Below are positions 8,788 to 16,785 of a stretch of DNA of 64,000 nt, piece by piece. Both the position numbers and the translations under genes were made by a program. Below the pieces are notes generated by a model. It saw nothing but the letters and a program-made list of their open reading frames with translations. It had not been told where the DNA came from and did not search any database. Source of the stretch: Streptomyces sp. BA2 (lineage in GTDB: Bacteria > Actinomycetota > Actinomycetes > Streptomycetales > Streptomycetaceae); the NCBI RefSeq assembly GCF_009769735.1, contig NZ_WSRO01000002.1:2864001-2928000 (forward strand), in the 5' to 3' direction. Position 1 is the first letter of the stretch, and every line of letters starts with the position of its first letter.

Positions 8788-9816
8788 TCAGATCCGCGTC
8801 ACGGACGACACCGGCATCATGCCGACCGGGTCGTAGCGCACGGGGGCGCCGGGGTAGGGCGCGTGCACGACCTGGCCGTTGCCCATGTACATCCCGATGT
8901 GGCTCGCGTCGTCGCGGTAGGCGACGAGGTCACCGGGCTGCGCCTGGGCCAGCGGCACCTGGCGCCCCGCGTGCCGCTGGGCCTGCGAGGTGCGCGGCAG
9001 GCCGACGCCCGCCTGTGCGTACGACCACTGCATGAGGCCCGAACAGTCGAAGCCGGACGGGCCGTTGGCGCCCCACACGTAGGGCTTGCCGATCGCCGAC
9101 CGTGCTGCCGCGATGGCGGCGGCGGCCCGCGCCGAGGACGGCCCGGCGCTCCCGAGGTCCGGCATCCCGTCGCGTCCCGCGCGCGATGTCCTGTCGTACT
9201 CCTCCCGGTCCTGCGAGGACAGCGAGTTGAGCAGCTTGCGTGCCTTGGCGAGCTTGTGCTCGACGCTGCGCTTGTGGCGGGCCACGGCGGTGCGGCTCTT
9301 CTCCAGCTCGGAGAGCTTGCGCCCCGCCTCCGTGCGCTCCTGGGCGAGGCTGCGCTGGGCCCTTTGCAGATCGGTCAGTTCACCGGCCTGCCGGGCGCTG
9401 ATGCGGTCGAGCGCCGCCGCCGTGTCCAGGTAGCCGTCCGGGTCGGAGGAGAGCATCAGGGCGAGGGAGGGGTCGATGCCGCCCGAGCGGTACTGCGCCC
9501 CGGCGAGCGAACCGAGCGCGCCCCGCATCGTGTTGATGCGCTCCTGGCCGCGGGCGACGCTGTCCTTGGCCCGCTCGACCTGCCCGCGCAGCGTGTCCGC
9601 GCGCTCGTCGGCCTTGTTGTACGCCTCGGTGGCCTTCTCGGCCTGCTCGAAGAGGCGGTCCACCTTGGCCTTGGTGGTCGCCGGGGTGTCCTGCGGTGCG
9701 GCGCCCGCCGGTGTGGCGGCGAGGGCGGCCGCGGCGGTTGCCGCGGCGGCTGACAGGACGGTTACGCGCGTGCTCCGGTCCGGGCCGGACTGCGCGAGAC
9801 GACGATGGGACCCCAC
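8788..9816 (-). CDS. NlpC/P60 peptidoglycan endopeptidase with coiled coil (1)
   Basis: This 342-aa secreted protein has an N-terminal signal peptide (about 1-40), a long coiled coil (about 45-200, with an AQYRSGGIDPS hinge) and a C-terminal NlpC/P60 domain. The catalytic residues are visible: C258 in FDCSGL, H306 in SHIGMY and H318 in VVHAP. It should cleave stem-peptide bonds in the wall, like RipA-type hydrolases, with the coiled coil probably acting as an autoinhibitory or FtsEX-contacting arm. GTG at 9816 has AGGGAG upstream. It is a paralogue of the next gene; a hairpin at 9960-9993 lies between them, so this copy probably has its own promoter. Confidence 0.92.
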   Translation of the reverse strand: MGSHRRLAQSGPDRSTRVTVLSAAAATAAAALAATPAGAAPQDTPATTKAKVDRLFEQAEKATEAYNKADERADTLRGQVERAKDSVARGQERINTMRGALGSLAGAQYRSGGIDPSLALMLSSDPDGYLDTAAALDRISARQAGELTDLQRAQRSLAQERTEAGRKLSELEKSRTAVARHKRSVEHKLAKARKLLNSLSSQDREEYDRTSRAGRDGMPDLGSAGPSSARAAAAIAAARSAIGKPYVWGANGPSGFDCSGLMQWSYAQAGVGLPRTSQAQRHAGRQVPLAQAQPGDLVAYRDDASHIGMYMGNGQVVHAPYPGAPVRYDPVGMMPVSSVTRI

Positions 9817-9959
9817 GGGAAGCCGCTCTCCCTTCGCTGACGGACCCCCGGACAGAAGGACGAACCGGGGGAAAGTCCCCCCGATCCGTCGGGGGATGCG
9901 CGCGACAGTAGCCGTGGGATCACGTCACGGCCAAAGACCCTGCCGTGCACACAACGTGA

Positions 9960-9993
9960 CGCCCCGCCGGAGACGCAGGTCACCGACGGGGCG
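9960..9993 (-). terminator. Hairpin after the second NlpC/P60 gene
   Basis: An 11-bp stem (CGCCCCGTCGG with CCGGCGGGGCG on the minus strand, one G-T pair) encloses a 12-nt loop. It lies about 85 nt after the stop at 10077, upstream of the paralogous gene. Confidence 0.6.
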
Positions 9994-10047
9994 CGGGGTC
10001 AGCTGGAGTTGCCGGAATTCGCCCGTTCGGACGGCACGCCGGTCGTT

Positions 10048-10091
10048 TCAGATGCGGACGCCTGAGGTCGAACCCCTCAGATGCGGACGCC
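10048..10091. repeat. Duplicated 3' end of the second NlpC/P60 gene
   Basis: The 15-mer TCAGATGCGGACGCC occurs at 10077-10091, where it contains the stop codon and last codons, and again at 10048-10062. It looks like a small tandem duplication of the gene end. Confidence 0.7.
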
Positions 10092-11108
10092 GAACTGGAA
10101 GGAGCCGATTGTGGACATCGACTCGTAGCGCACGACGGCGCCCGGCTTCGGGGCGTGGAGCACCTGGCCGTTGCCCGCGTAGAAGCCGACGTGCGCGAGG
10201 CTGTTGAAGAACACCAGGTCGCCGGGCTTCAGCTCGCTGCGGCCGATCTTCGTGCCGTCGTTCTGCTGGGTGTACGTGGTCCGGGTGATCTGGACGCCGG
10301 CCTGGTTGTAACCCCACTGCGTGAGACCGGAGCAGTCGTAGGAGTTGGGGCCGCTGCCGCCGGAGACATAGGGCTTGCCGAGCTGCGTGGCGGCGGCGCT
10401 CAGGGCGGCCTGGCCGCGCTGCGACGCCGGGGCCTCCTTGCCGAGGTCCACGCGGTCGCCGGCGTCGCGGCTCGCGCGGGTCTCCTTGGCGGCGAGCTCC
10501 TGCTTCTCCTTGGCGGTGAGCGTGTTGAGCAGCTTCTGGGCGGCGCCGAGCTTGCTCTGGACTTCCTTCTTCTTCTTGCCCAGTTCCTTGCGCGTGTCGG
10601 CGAGGTCCTTGAGCTTGTCGGAAGCCTCCTTGCGCTCCTGCGCGAGGGTCCGCTGCTTCTCCTGGACCTTCTTGAGCGCCTCGACCTGCTGGCCGCTCAA
10701 CTGGTCCATGGTGGACGCCTTGTCGAGGTAGTCGTCCGGGTCGGCCGAGAGGAAGAGCTGGACGGAGGGGTCGAGGCCGCCGGAGCGGTACTGCGCGCTG
10801 GCCATCGAACCGAGGCCGCCGCGCAGGTCGTTGAGGTCCTCCTGGCCGCGGGCGACCTTGTCCTGAAGCTCGCCGATCTCCTTCTCGAGCTTCTCCTGCT
10901 TCTCCTTGGCGCCGTTGTACCGGTCGGTGGCCCGGCCCGCGTCCTCGTAGAGCTTGTCGACCTTGGACTTGACCTCGTCCTTGCTCGGCTTCTCGCTCGG
11001 CGTCGCGTTGGCCGCCTGGGAGGTGAGTGCGACGGCAGCGGCGGCGGTGGCGGTGAGCACGGTCACGCGCGCGCGGCTCGGCTGCTTGGGTCGACGGTGG
11101 GACGCCAC
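10077..11108 (-). CDS. NlpC/P60 peptidoglycan endopeptidase with coiled coil (2)
   Basis: This 343-aa protein is a paralogue of the preceding gene: signal peptide (about 1-35), lysine- and glutamate-rich coiled coil (about 40-215) and an NlpC/P60 domain with C259 (YDCSGLTQW), H306 (LAHVGFY) and H318 (LHAP). It should be an exported cell-wall D,L-endopeptidase. GTG at 11108 follows AAGGAG. Upstream lie a good HrdB-like promoter and a leader of about 98 nt ending in a hairpin that masks part of the Shine-Dalgarno region, which suggests control at initiation of translation. This copy is much richer in Lys than its neighbour. Confidence 0.92.
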   Translation of the reverse strand: MASHRRPKQPSRARVTVLTATAAAAVALTSQAANATPSEKPSKDEVKSKVDKLYEDAGRATDRYNGAKEKQEKLEKEIGELQDKVARGQEDLNDLRGGLGSMASAQYRSGGLDPSVQLFLSADPDDYLDKASTMDQLSGQQVEALKKVQEKQRTLAQERKEASDKLKDLADTRKELGKKKKEVQSKLGAAQKLLNTLTAKEKQELAAKETRASRDAGDRVDLGKEAPASQRGQAALSAAATQLGKPYVSGGSGPNSYDCSGLTQWGYNQAGVQITRTTYTQQNDGTKIGRSELKPGDLVFFNSLAHVGFYAGNGQVLHAPKPGAVVRYESMSTIGSFQFGVRI

Positions 11109-11111
11109 GAA

Positions 11112-11137
11112 GGCGGCTCCTTCTTCCTCCAGCCGCC
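11112..11137 (-). promoter_or_regulatory. Shine-Dalgarno hairpin in the NlpC/P60 leader
   Basis: On the minus strand GGCGGCT and AGCCGCC form a 7-bp stem. The 12-nt loop holds GGAGG and most of AAGGAG, the ribosome binding site of the gene starting at 11108. Confidence 0.45.
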
Positions 11138-11212
11138 TACCGAGACCCGGTCGGCGGGTACCACCGCTGTCACCCCGGATGGGTGATCAACCGAGCGGAG
11201 GTTCGAGGCGAG

Positions 11213-11242
11213 ACCCTAGTGACCTTCTTGTGATCAGTTCAA
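11213..11242 (-). promoter_or_regulatory. HrdB-type promoter of NlpC/P60 gene (2)
   Basis: Read on the minus strand, TTGAAC (-35) and TAGGGT (-10) are separated by 18 nt, close to the vegetative sigma consensus of streptomycetes. Transcription would start near 11206. Confidence 0.62.
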
Positions 11243-11401
11243 ATCCTGACCGGCAAAAAGAGGGGTGCGGGACGCATATTTTACCGATAACGCACAGGCG
11301 GTGATGATCGGTTGACGCTGCGTCGCGCAGGCGGCGCCCCAATTCGGGCATAGAGAACAGGAGTTACTTGCGCACCCTTATCCCCGCGGAAGCGGCGTAC
11401 G

Positions 11402-12751
11402 TCAGCCGCGCGAAAGCCGCTTCAGAAGCACGGCCGAAGCGACGGGCCGCGCGCCCGCCTTCGCGATCCCGTCGGCCACTTCGCGGTCGGTCGAGACGAC
11501 GACCACGGGGCGCCCGGGAGGCTCGGCACGCACCAGCTGGCGGATCACTTCGTCCGCGGTGACGCCCGGCTTGGAGAACAGCACCCGCACGCCGCGCGGC
11601 GGCGCGAGCAGCACGGGCGCGGCGAGTTCGGCACCGTCGAAGACACAGGTCATCTCGGCGCCCGTCTGCGCGGCGAGCTGCGAGAGCGAGCCGAGAAGGC
11701 GCAGCCGCTGTTTCTCCAGGGGCATCGTCGGATAGCCGGTCTTGGTGACGTTGTAGCCGTCCACGACCATGTGCGCCTGCGGCAGCGCGAGCAGCTGGTC
11801 GAGGATCGCCGGGTCGTTCTCGGAGAGCGCGCGGGCCGCGATGTCCTTGGGTGTCATCCGCCCCGGCTCGACGGCGTCCACGGTCTCGGCGGGCCGCACG
11901 GAGACGGGCGGCAGGGCCAGTTCGCGGCGCAGTCCCTGGGCGGACTCCAGGACCGTGTCGAGCAGCAGCCGCACCCGCATGTCCTCGACGCTGCGCCCCT
12001 CGCGCGCCGCCCTGCGGCTGGCCTCCAGGGCGGCCTCGGTCTCGCTGAGCCGCGCCTTGAGCCGCCTGGTCTCGCTCTCGGCGGCGGACAGCTGTGCCTG
12101 GCCCTCGGCCCGCGCGGCGTCGGACTCGGCCGCGGCCTTGCGCAGGGCCGCCTCGCCGCGTTTGACGTCGCTGAGGGCGCCGCGCAGCTTGCGATGCATC
12201 GATTCGGCTTCCTTCTTCGCCGACTCGAGCTCCGCGCGCAGCCGTTCGGTCTCGGCCTTCGTCTGACCGCGGGCTGCGGAGAGTTCCCCGCGCAGCCGTT
12301 CGAGCTCGGCGCGGGTCTCGTCGTCCACACGCTCGGCGTCGGCCCGCAGGGCCTCCTCGCCGGCGGCGGTCACCAGCTTCACCCAGCCGGTGGGACGCAG
12401 CACATAGGCCGCGGCCGCCACATCGAGGGGGTCCGCGGCCGGGGGTGGTGAGCCCGCGTCCAGGGCGCCGGTGAGCTCGGGCTCCGCCTCTCTGAGACGT
12501 TCGCCGATGCGCTGACGGAAGAGCGCGTCGCCCTCCAGGGCCGCCGCCATCGCGTTGCCCGCGAACTTCGTGCGACGGTTCGGCGTGAAGCGGGCGTACT
12601 GCCGCAGCTGTGCGGGCAGTTCGCTGACTGTGAGGCCGCCGAAGCCGTCCGAGACGATCTGGACGACCCGTCGGCGTACTCCGTCGGGCAGCGGGCGGTC
12701 GAGCACCTCAGCGGCGCCGTCGTCCGGCTCCCCGCTTGCGCTCTCCACCAT
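11402..12751 (-). CDS. NYN-domain (PIN-like) RNA-binding protein
   Basis: This 449-aa cytosolic protein has three parts: an N-terminal helical region (1-150), a long Ala/Glu/Arg coiled coil (about 150-290) and a C-terminal NYN/YacP-like domain (about 320-449) beginning HMVVDGYNVTK. The fold carries conserved Asp residues (VDGYN, VFDGAE, TDREVADG) like those of PIN nucleases, so RNA cleavage or binding is likely. ATG at 12751 has GGGGTGACGG before it. It is 34 nt downstream of the zinc-ribbon gene and probably cotranscribed with it. The RNA target is unknown. Confidence 0.85.
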   Translation of the reverse strand: MVESASGEPDDGAAEVLDRPLPDGVRRRVVQIVSDGFGGLTVSELPAQLRQYARFTPNRRTKFAGNAMAAALEGDALFRQRIGERLREAEPELTGALDAGSPPPAADPLDVAAAAYVLRPTGWVKLVTAAGEEALRADAERVDDETRAELERLRGELSAARGQTKAETERLRAELESAKKEAESMHRKLRGALSDVKRGEAALRKAAAESDAARAEGQAQLSAAESETRRLKARLSETEAALEASRRAAREGRSVEDMRVRLLLDTVLESAQGLRRELALPPVSVRPAETVDAVEPGRMTPKDIAARALSENDPAILDQLLALPQAHMVVDGYNVTKTGYPTMPLEKQRLRLLGSLSQLAAQTGAEMTCVFDGAELAAPVLLAPPRGVRVLFSKPGVTADEVIRQLVRAEPPGRPVVVVSTDREVADGIAKAGARPVASAVLLKRLSRG

Positions 12752-12785
12752 CCGTCACCCCACTAGCTGTGCGGGGCCCGCTCCC

Positions 12786-13025
12786 TCAGGAGCCGGCGCC
12801 CGGCCTGTCCACGAGTTCCACCTGGTCCACCGCGTTGCACCAGCGGCAGCGCACCGACTCGATGGTCTCACTGACCACCTCGCGTTCCTCGACGTTCGAC
12901 TCACCGGCCAGGTCGAGGTGCACGTATTCGACGACCTTCGAACTGCGGGTCACGTCGAAACGCGTGAGGTTGCCGCAGAGCTGGCAGCGCCACCTGGTGG
13001 TGTCGGTCGGCAGAGGAACCGTCAT
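12786..13025 (-). CDS. Small zinc-ribbon-like protein
   Basis: This 79-aa protein has two CxxC knuckles, C14-C17 (CQLC) and C60-C63 (CRWC), separated by a beta-rich stretch, as in a single zinc ribbon. No signal peptide or membrane segment is present. A GGAAAG sequence lies upstream of ATG 13025. It probably binds zinc and RNA, DNA or a protein partner; the likely cotranscription with the NYN protein would fit RNA metabolism, which is inference. Confidence 0.8.
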   Translation of the reverse strand: MTVPLPTDTTRWRCQLCGNLTRFDVTRSSKVVEYVHLDLAGESNVEEREVVSETIESVRCRWCNAVDQVELVDRPGAGS

Positions 13026-13163
13026 CGTGGCTGTTCGCTTTCCTTCGGAATTCCATGGTGCGTGGTGCCCGTAACCCTAAGGCCTGTAAGGGTCTCCATG
13101 CGGCGGCCCTCCACGCGGCGGGGCGGTCTGTACGGTTTGCCGCCCTTACGTCATGCTCTGTTC

Positions 13164-13901
13164 ATGATCACGACGTGGGGTACGACGGCGGGCCGGATGC
13201 TCAGGGGGCAGTCCGCCCCGGTGACGTATGGCCTGATCGCCGTCTGCTGTCTGGTCTTCGTGATCTCGCCGGTGTCCGGGCTCAATCCCGTGCACGGCAC
13301 CGGCGATGAGCTGCTCGCCGCCCAGCAGGCCTACTTCGAGCGCTGGGGCGTGGTCCCCACGGAGTTGTTCAGCGGGGCGATGCGGCCGCTGCTCGCCCCG
13401 GCCACCGCGCTCTTCGTGCACGGCAGCTGGCTGCATCTCCTGGGCAACATGCTGTTCCTCTTCGTCTTCGGGGCGATGGCCGAGGAACGGATGGGGCACC
13501 TCCAGTTCGCGCTCTTCTATGTCGGCTGCGGCTATCTCGCCCTGTTCGCCTACGCGGTCGCGCACGCGGGCTCCGACCAGACCCTGGTGGGCGCGTCGGG
13601 GGCGATCTCCGCGGTGCTCGGGGCCTTTCTCCGTCTCTTCCCCAAGGCGCGGGTCACCAGCCTCTTCCCGTTCCTCTTCTTCCTGCCGCTGCGGTTTCCT
13701 GCATGGGTGGTGCTGCCGTTCTGGGTGGTGCTGCAGTGGCTTGCGGCCTGGCAGGGCGCGGCTGGGCCCGGAGTGGCGTATCTGGCCCACCTGGTCGGGT
13801 TCTCCCTGGGCTTTCTGTACGCGTGGGGGCGCTACAGGGGGACAGCTAGAGTGAAGAAGCAGAAGCCAGCACCGGCTACCGAGGGAGACAGTCAGCCGTG
13901 A
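13164..13901 (+). CDS. Rhomboid-family intramembrane serine protease
   Basis: This 245-aa membrane protein has six or seven hydrophobic segments. The HGSWLHLLGNM loop, the catalytic serine motif GASGAI (S145) and the histidine in YLAHLVGF (H209) are all present, so it should be an active rhomboid protease that cuts transmembrane substrates. The C-terminus is a short basic tail. ATG at 13164 is chosen because it directly precedes the first hydrophobic segment; no strong ribosome binding site is seen. The stop overlaps the next gene by GTGA, which indicates translational coupling. It is divergent from the zinc-ribbon gene. Confidence 0.88.
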   Translation: MITTWGTTAGRMLRGQSAPVTYGLIAVCCLVFVISPVSGLNPVHGTGDELLAAQQAYFERWGVVPTELFSGAMRPLLAPATALFVHGSWLHLLGNMLFLFVFGAMAEERMGHLQFALFYVGCGYLALFAYAVAHAGSDQTLVGASGAISAVLGAFLRLFPKARVTSLFPFLFFLPLRFPAWVVLPFWVVLQWLAAWQGAAGPGVAYLAHLVGFSLGFLYAWGRYRGTARVKKQKPAPATEGDSQP

Positions 13902-14179
13902 TCACCGCGATCGTGCTCATCAAGACCAGCGTGGACCGGATCCCGGAGATCGCCGAGTCGATCGCCGCCCTCGACTGTGTCAGCGAGGTCTTCTCCGTGA
14001 CCGGCACGTACGACCTGATCGCCATGGTGCGCGTCGCGCGCCACGACGACCTGGCCGACGTCATCCCCGGCAAGATCAGCAAGATCCCGGGAGTGGAGGC
14101 GACGGACACGCATGTCGCGTTCCGTACGTACTCGCAGCACGACCTCGAAGCGGCGTTCGCGATCGGCCTCGACTCCTGA
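13898..14179 (+). CDS. Stand-alone Lrp/AsnC ligand-binding (RAM) domain protein
   Basis: This 93-aa protein is a complete alpha/beta RAM domain without the helix-turn-helix of Lrp regulators: the strand AIVLIKTSVDRIPEI, SVTGTYDLIAMVRV and a final THVAFRTYSQHD strand. Such proteins oligomerise and may bind amino acids. GTG at 13898 overlaps the rhomboid stop (GTGA), with GAGGGAG upstream. Coupling to a protease suggests a joint role, but none is established to my knowledge. Confidence 0.88.
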   Translation: MITAIVLIKTSVDRIPEIAESIAALDCVSEVFSVTGTYDLIAMVRVARHDDLADVIPGKISKIPGVEATDTHVAFRTYSQHDLEAAFAIGLDS

Positions 14180-14211
14180 GTCGCCCCTCCCGGGCGCCGG
14201 ATGAGGGTTTC

Positions 14212-14227
14212 TTCATCCGCCGCTCAT
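14212..14227 (+). promoter_or_regulatory. Putative response-regulator operator, copy 1
   Basis: TTCATCCGCCGCTCAT contains two 5-mers (TTCAT, CTCAT) exactly 11 nt apart, the spacing of OmpR/PhoB-type half-sites. It lies 51 nt before the ATG of the exported protein that heads the two-component operon. Fifteen of 16 bases match the site at 16737. Confidence 0.6.
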
Positions 14228-14262
14228 GCTTCTGACGCACCGCGCCCGGCACGCTCACCGTC

Positions 14263-14610
14263 ATGGTCTTCACCCACCGCATGGCCGCCCTGGCGGCCGT
14301 CGTGGCGATCCCCCTCGGCATCGCCGCGACCAGCTACGCCCTGACCGACAGCCCCGAGCCACCCAAGGCCCCGCCCAAGGTGGAGCTGGAGAGCGGCTCG
14401 CCGTCAGCCCCGTCAGCCCCGTCGGCGCCATCACCGTCCTCGCCCTCCGCCAAGCCCACCACCCCCCGGCCGACTCCGAGCGACGAGACGGTGTCCCCGC
14501 CGCCGGTGAGCGAGAATTCCTCGGGCGATGACAACGACGACGACGGCAACGAAGGAAGCGGCGGCGGCCAGGGCGACAACGACGACGACGGCCCCGGTGA
14601 CGACGGCTGA
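14263..14610 (+). CDS. Small exported Pro/Ser- and Asp/Gly-rich protein
   Basis: This 115-aa protein has a signal peptide (about 1-26, AALAAVVAIPLGIAATSYA) followed only by low-complexity sequence: a Pro/Ser/Ala stretch and a C-terminal Asp/Gly/Asn stretch. No domain is recognisable. It heads the operon with the histidine kinase and response regulator and overlaps the kinase reading frame. The acidic tail could bind cations or the cell wall, so it may be an accessory to signal sensing; this is inference. The tandem 5-mers at 14212-14227 lie in its promoter region. Confidence 0.72.
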   Translation: MVFTHRMAALAAVVAIPLGIAATSYALTDSPEPPKAPPKVELESGSPSAPSAPSAPSPSSPSAKPTTPRPTPSDETVSPPPVSENSSGDDNDDDGNEGSGGGQGDNDDDGPGDDG

Positions 14611-16048
14611 GCGCCCGCACCGCTGGATATCCGCCCGTGTCCGGATCCTGCTCTGGCTGCTCGTGGTGATGACCGTCGCGCTCACCGCGGTCGCGGCCAC
14701 CACCCGCTCCGTCCTGCTGCGCGACGTCGACCACCGCATCGACCGGCTGCTCGCCCAGGAGACCGCGGAGTTCACCAACCTCGCCCGCGAAGGGGTCGAT
14801 CCCCAGACGGGCGAGAAGTTCAGCGCTCCCGACCCACTCCTGCGGCTCTTCCTCTCCCGGCAGTACGCCGACCCCGACGAAGAGCTCCTCGGCCTGGTCG
14901 GCCGCCCCGGCAAGGCACCCGCGAAGAAGGAACAGTCACGCGAGGCGCGGATCGACCATCCGCTCGCCGAGGACACCGCGGCACTGCGAGCGGTCTTCGA
15001 GTCCCCGGACGCGACCGGCACGCTGCACCGTGACCGGGGCGAGGTCCGCTGGGCGAAGGTGGAGATCGCGGCGAGCGGAGGCCATCCGGCGGCGGCGTTC
15101 GTCGTCGCCTTCCACCCGGCGGGCGAACAGGCCAAGGCGGGTGACGTGTTCACGATGCTGCTCGCCATCTCCGGGGTCGCGCTCCTGATGACGACCGGCA
15201 TCGGCTGGGCCGTCGCCGGCCGCATCCTCAAGCCCGTACGCCTGGTGCGCACGACCGCCGCACAGCTCACCGAACAGGATCTGACCCAGCGCATCCCGGT
15301 GCAGGGCAGGGACGACATCGCGGCCCTCGCCGAGACGTTCAACGGCATGCTCGACCGCCTGGAGCGGGCCTTCGCCGCGCAGCGCGAGTTCGTGGACGAC
15401 GCGGGCCACGAGCTGCGTACGCCCATCACCATCGTCCGCGGCCATCTGGAGCTGATGGGCGACGACCCGGGCGAGCGCGAGGAGACGATCCGGATCGTCA
15501 TGGAGGAGCTCGACCGGATGAGCCGCATCGTCGAGGACCTCCTCCTCCTCGCCAAGGCCGAGCGCCCCGACTTCGTCACCCCCGAGCCGGTACAGCTCGC
15601 CGAGCTGACCGCGGACGTCTTCGTCAAGGCGCGGGCGCTCGGCGACCGCGACTGGCAGCTGGCCGAAGTGGCCGAGGGCGAAGCGGCTCTCGACCCGCAG
15701 CGCATCACCCAGGCGATGGTGCAACTCGCCCAGAACGCCGTCCAGCACACCGTCCCCGGCCAGCGCATCGGCATCGGCTCGCGCAGTTCGGCGGGCCTGA
15801 TCGAGCTGTACGTCGCCGACAGCGGGCCCGGCGTCCAGGCGCAGGACGCCTCGGTGATCTTCGAGCGCTTCCGGCGCGGCACCGCACGCCGCGGCTCCCG
15901 CGCCACCGGCGCCGGACTCGGCCTCGCCATCGTGCGGGCCATCGCCGAGGGGCACGGCGGCCGGGTCGAGCTGCGGCCCACGATGCCGGGCTCCGGCGGC
16001 GCCACCTTCGTACTCGGCTTGCGAGAACAGGAACCAGGACAGCCATGA
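14597..16048 (+). CDS. Two-component sensor histidine kinase (HAMP)
   Basis: This kinase of about 483 aa has a first membrane helix (about 15-40), an extracytoplasmic region of about 140 residues, a second helix followed by HAMP (ILKPVRLVRTTA), a HisKA domain with HELRTP (H271) and an ATPase domain with the N box (QLAQNAVQH), DSGPGV and GAGLGLAIV. It should phosphorylate the regulator encoded immediately downstream (4-nt overlap). GTG at 14597 is chosen to limit overlap with the preceding gene; ATG at 14528 is in frame but adds only a Thr/Ala-rich stretch. The external signal is unknown. Confidence 0.88.
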   Translation: MTTAERPHRWISARVRILLWLLVVMTVALTAVAATTRSVLLRDVDHRIDRLLAQETAEFTNLAREGVDPQTGEKFSAPDPLLRLFLSRQYADPDEELLGLVGRPGKAPAKKEQSREARIDHPLAEDTAALRAVFESPDATGTLHRDRGEVRWAKVEIAASGGHPAAAFVVAFHPAGEQAKAGDVFTMLLAISGVALLMTTGIGWAVAGRILKPVRLVRTTAAQLTEQDLTQRIPVQGRDDIAALAETFNGMLDRLERAFAAQREFVDDAGHELRTPITIVRGHLELMGDDPGEREETIRIVMEELDRMSRIVEDLLLLAKAERPDFVTPEPVQLAELTADVFVKARALGDRDWQLAEVAEGEAALDPQRITQAMVQLAQNAVQHTVPGQRIGIGSRSSAGLIELYVADSGPGVQAQDASVIFERFRRGTARRGSRATGAGLGLAIVRAIAEGHGGRVELRPTMPGSGGATFVLGLREQEPGQP

Positions 16049-16710
16049 ACAACCGGATTCTCATCGTCGAGGACGAGGAGCGCATCGCCTCCTTCGTCGA
16101 GAAGGGCCTGCGCTCGAACGGCTTCACCACCAGCGTCGTCGGCGACGGAGAAGCGGCCTACGACTACGCCCTGACCGGCGGCTTCGACCTGGTCGTCCTG
16201 GACATCGGCCTGCCCGGCAAGGACGGCTTCACGGTTCTGCGGCAGCTGCGCGAGGCCCGCGTGACCACACCGGTCATCGTGCTGACGGCGCGCGACTCGG
16301 TCCGGGACACGGTGGCGGGCCTCGAAGGCGGAGCCGACGACTGGATGACCAAGCCGTTCCGCTTCGAGGAGCTGCTCGCGCGGGTGCGCCTGAGGCTGCG
16401 TACGGCGGCGGGCGCACCGGAGGTGACGGTGCTGCGCGGCGGGGATCTGACGCTGGATCTGCGTACGCGCAGGGCGCGTTCGGGCGAGCGGACCGTGGAT
16501 CTGACGGCACGTGAGTTCGTGCTGCTCGAACTGTTCCTGCGCCACCCGGGGCAGGTGCTCTCCCGGGAGCAGATCCTCTCGCACGTGTGGGGATACGACT
16601 TCGACCCCGGGTCCAACATCGTGGACGTGTACGTACGGGCGCTGCGCAAGAAGCTGGGCGCCGAGCGCGTGGAGACGGTGCGCGGGATGGGGTACCGCCT
16701 TCCGGGGTGA
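16045..16710 (+). CDS. OmpR-family response regulator
   Basis: This 221-aa protein has a receiver domain (1-120: acidic pair near EDEE, phosphoacceptor D53 in VVLDIGLPG, K103 in TKPF) and an OmpR-type winged helix (130-221, ending VETVRGMGYRL). ATGA overlap with the kinase shows coupling. The shared 11-bp-phased repeats upstream of its own operon and of the downstream transporter operon are the obvious candidate targets. Confidence 0.92.
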   Translation: MNNRILIVEDEERIASFVEKGLRSNGFTTSVVGDGEAAYDYALTGGFDLVVLDIGLPGKDGFTVLRQLREARVTTPVIVLTARDSVRDTVAGLEGGADDWMTKPFRFEELLARVRLRLRTAAGAPEVTVLRGGDLTLDLRTRRARSGERTVDLTAREFVLLELFLRHPGQVLSREQILSHVWGYDFDPGSNIVDVYVRALRKKLGAERVETVRGMGYRLPG

Positions 16711-16736
16711 CATCCGGGGCAGCGGGTGAAATTCCT

Positions 16737-16763
16737 TTCATCCGCGGCTCATTGAGGGCTCAC
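16737..16763 (+). promoter_or_regulatory. Putative response-regulator operator, copy 2
   Basis: TTCAT (16737), CTCAT (16748) and CTCAC (16759) recur every 11 nt. The first 16 bases differ from the 14212 site at one position. The site lies 49 nt before the GTG of the transporter gene. Confidence 0.62.
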
Positions 16764-16785
16764 GGCCGAGGCCGAGTCTCGATGC

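Noticed and set aside
9817..11401. c-di-AMP (ydaO-type) riboswitch upstream of the two NlpC/P60 genes
   Set aside because: Such switches precede some streptomycete cell-wall hydrolase genes, but neither leader shows the conserved blocks I would expect.
14528..14596. Longer histidine kinase N-terminus from ATG 14528
   Set aside because: It adds only a Thr/Ala stretch encoded by the acidic repeat of the preceding gene, with no ribosome binding site.
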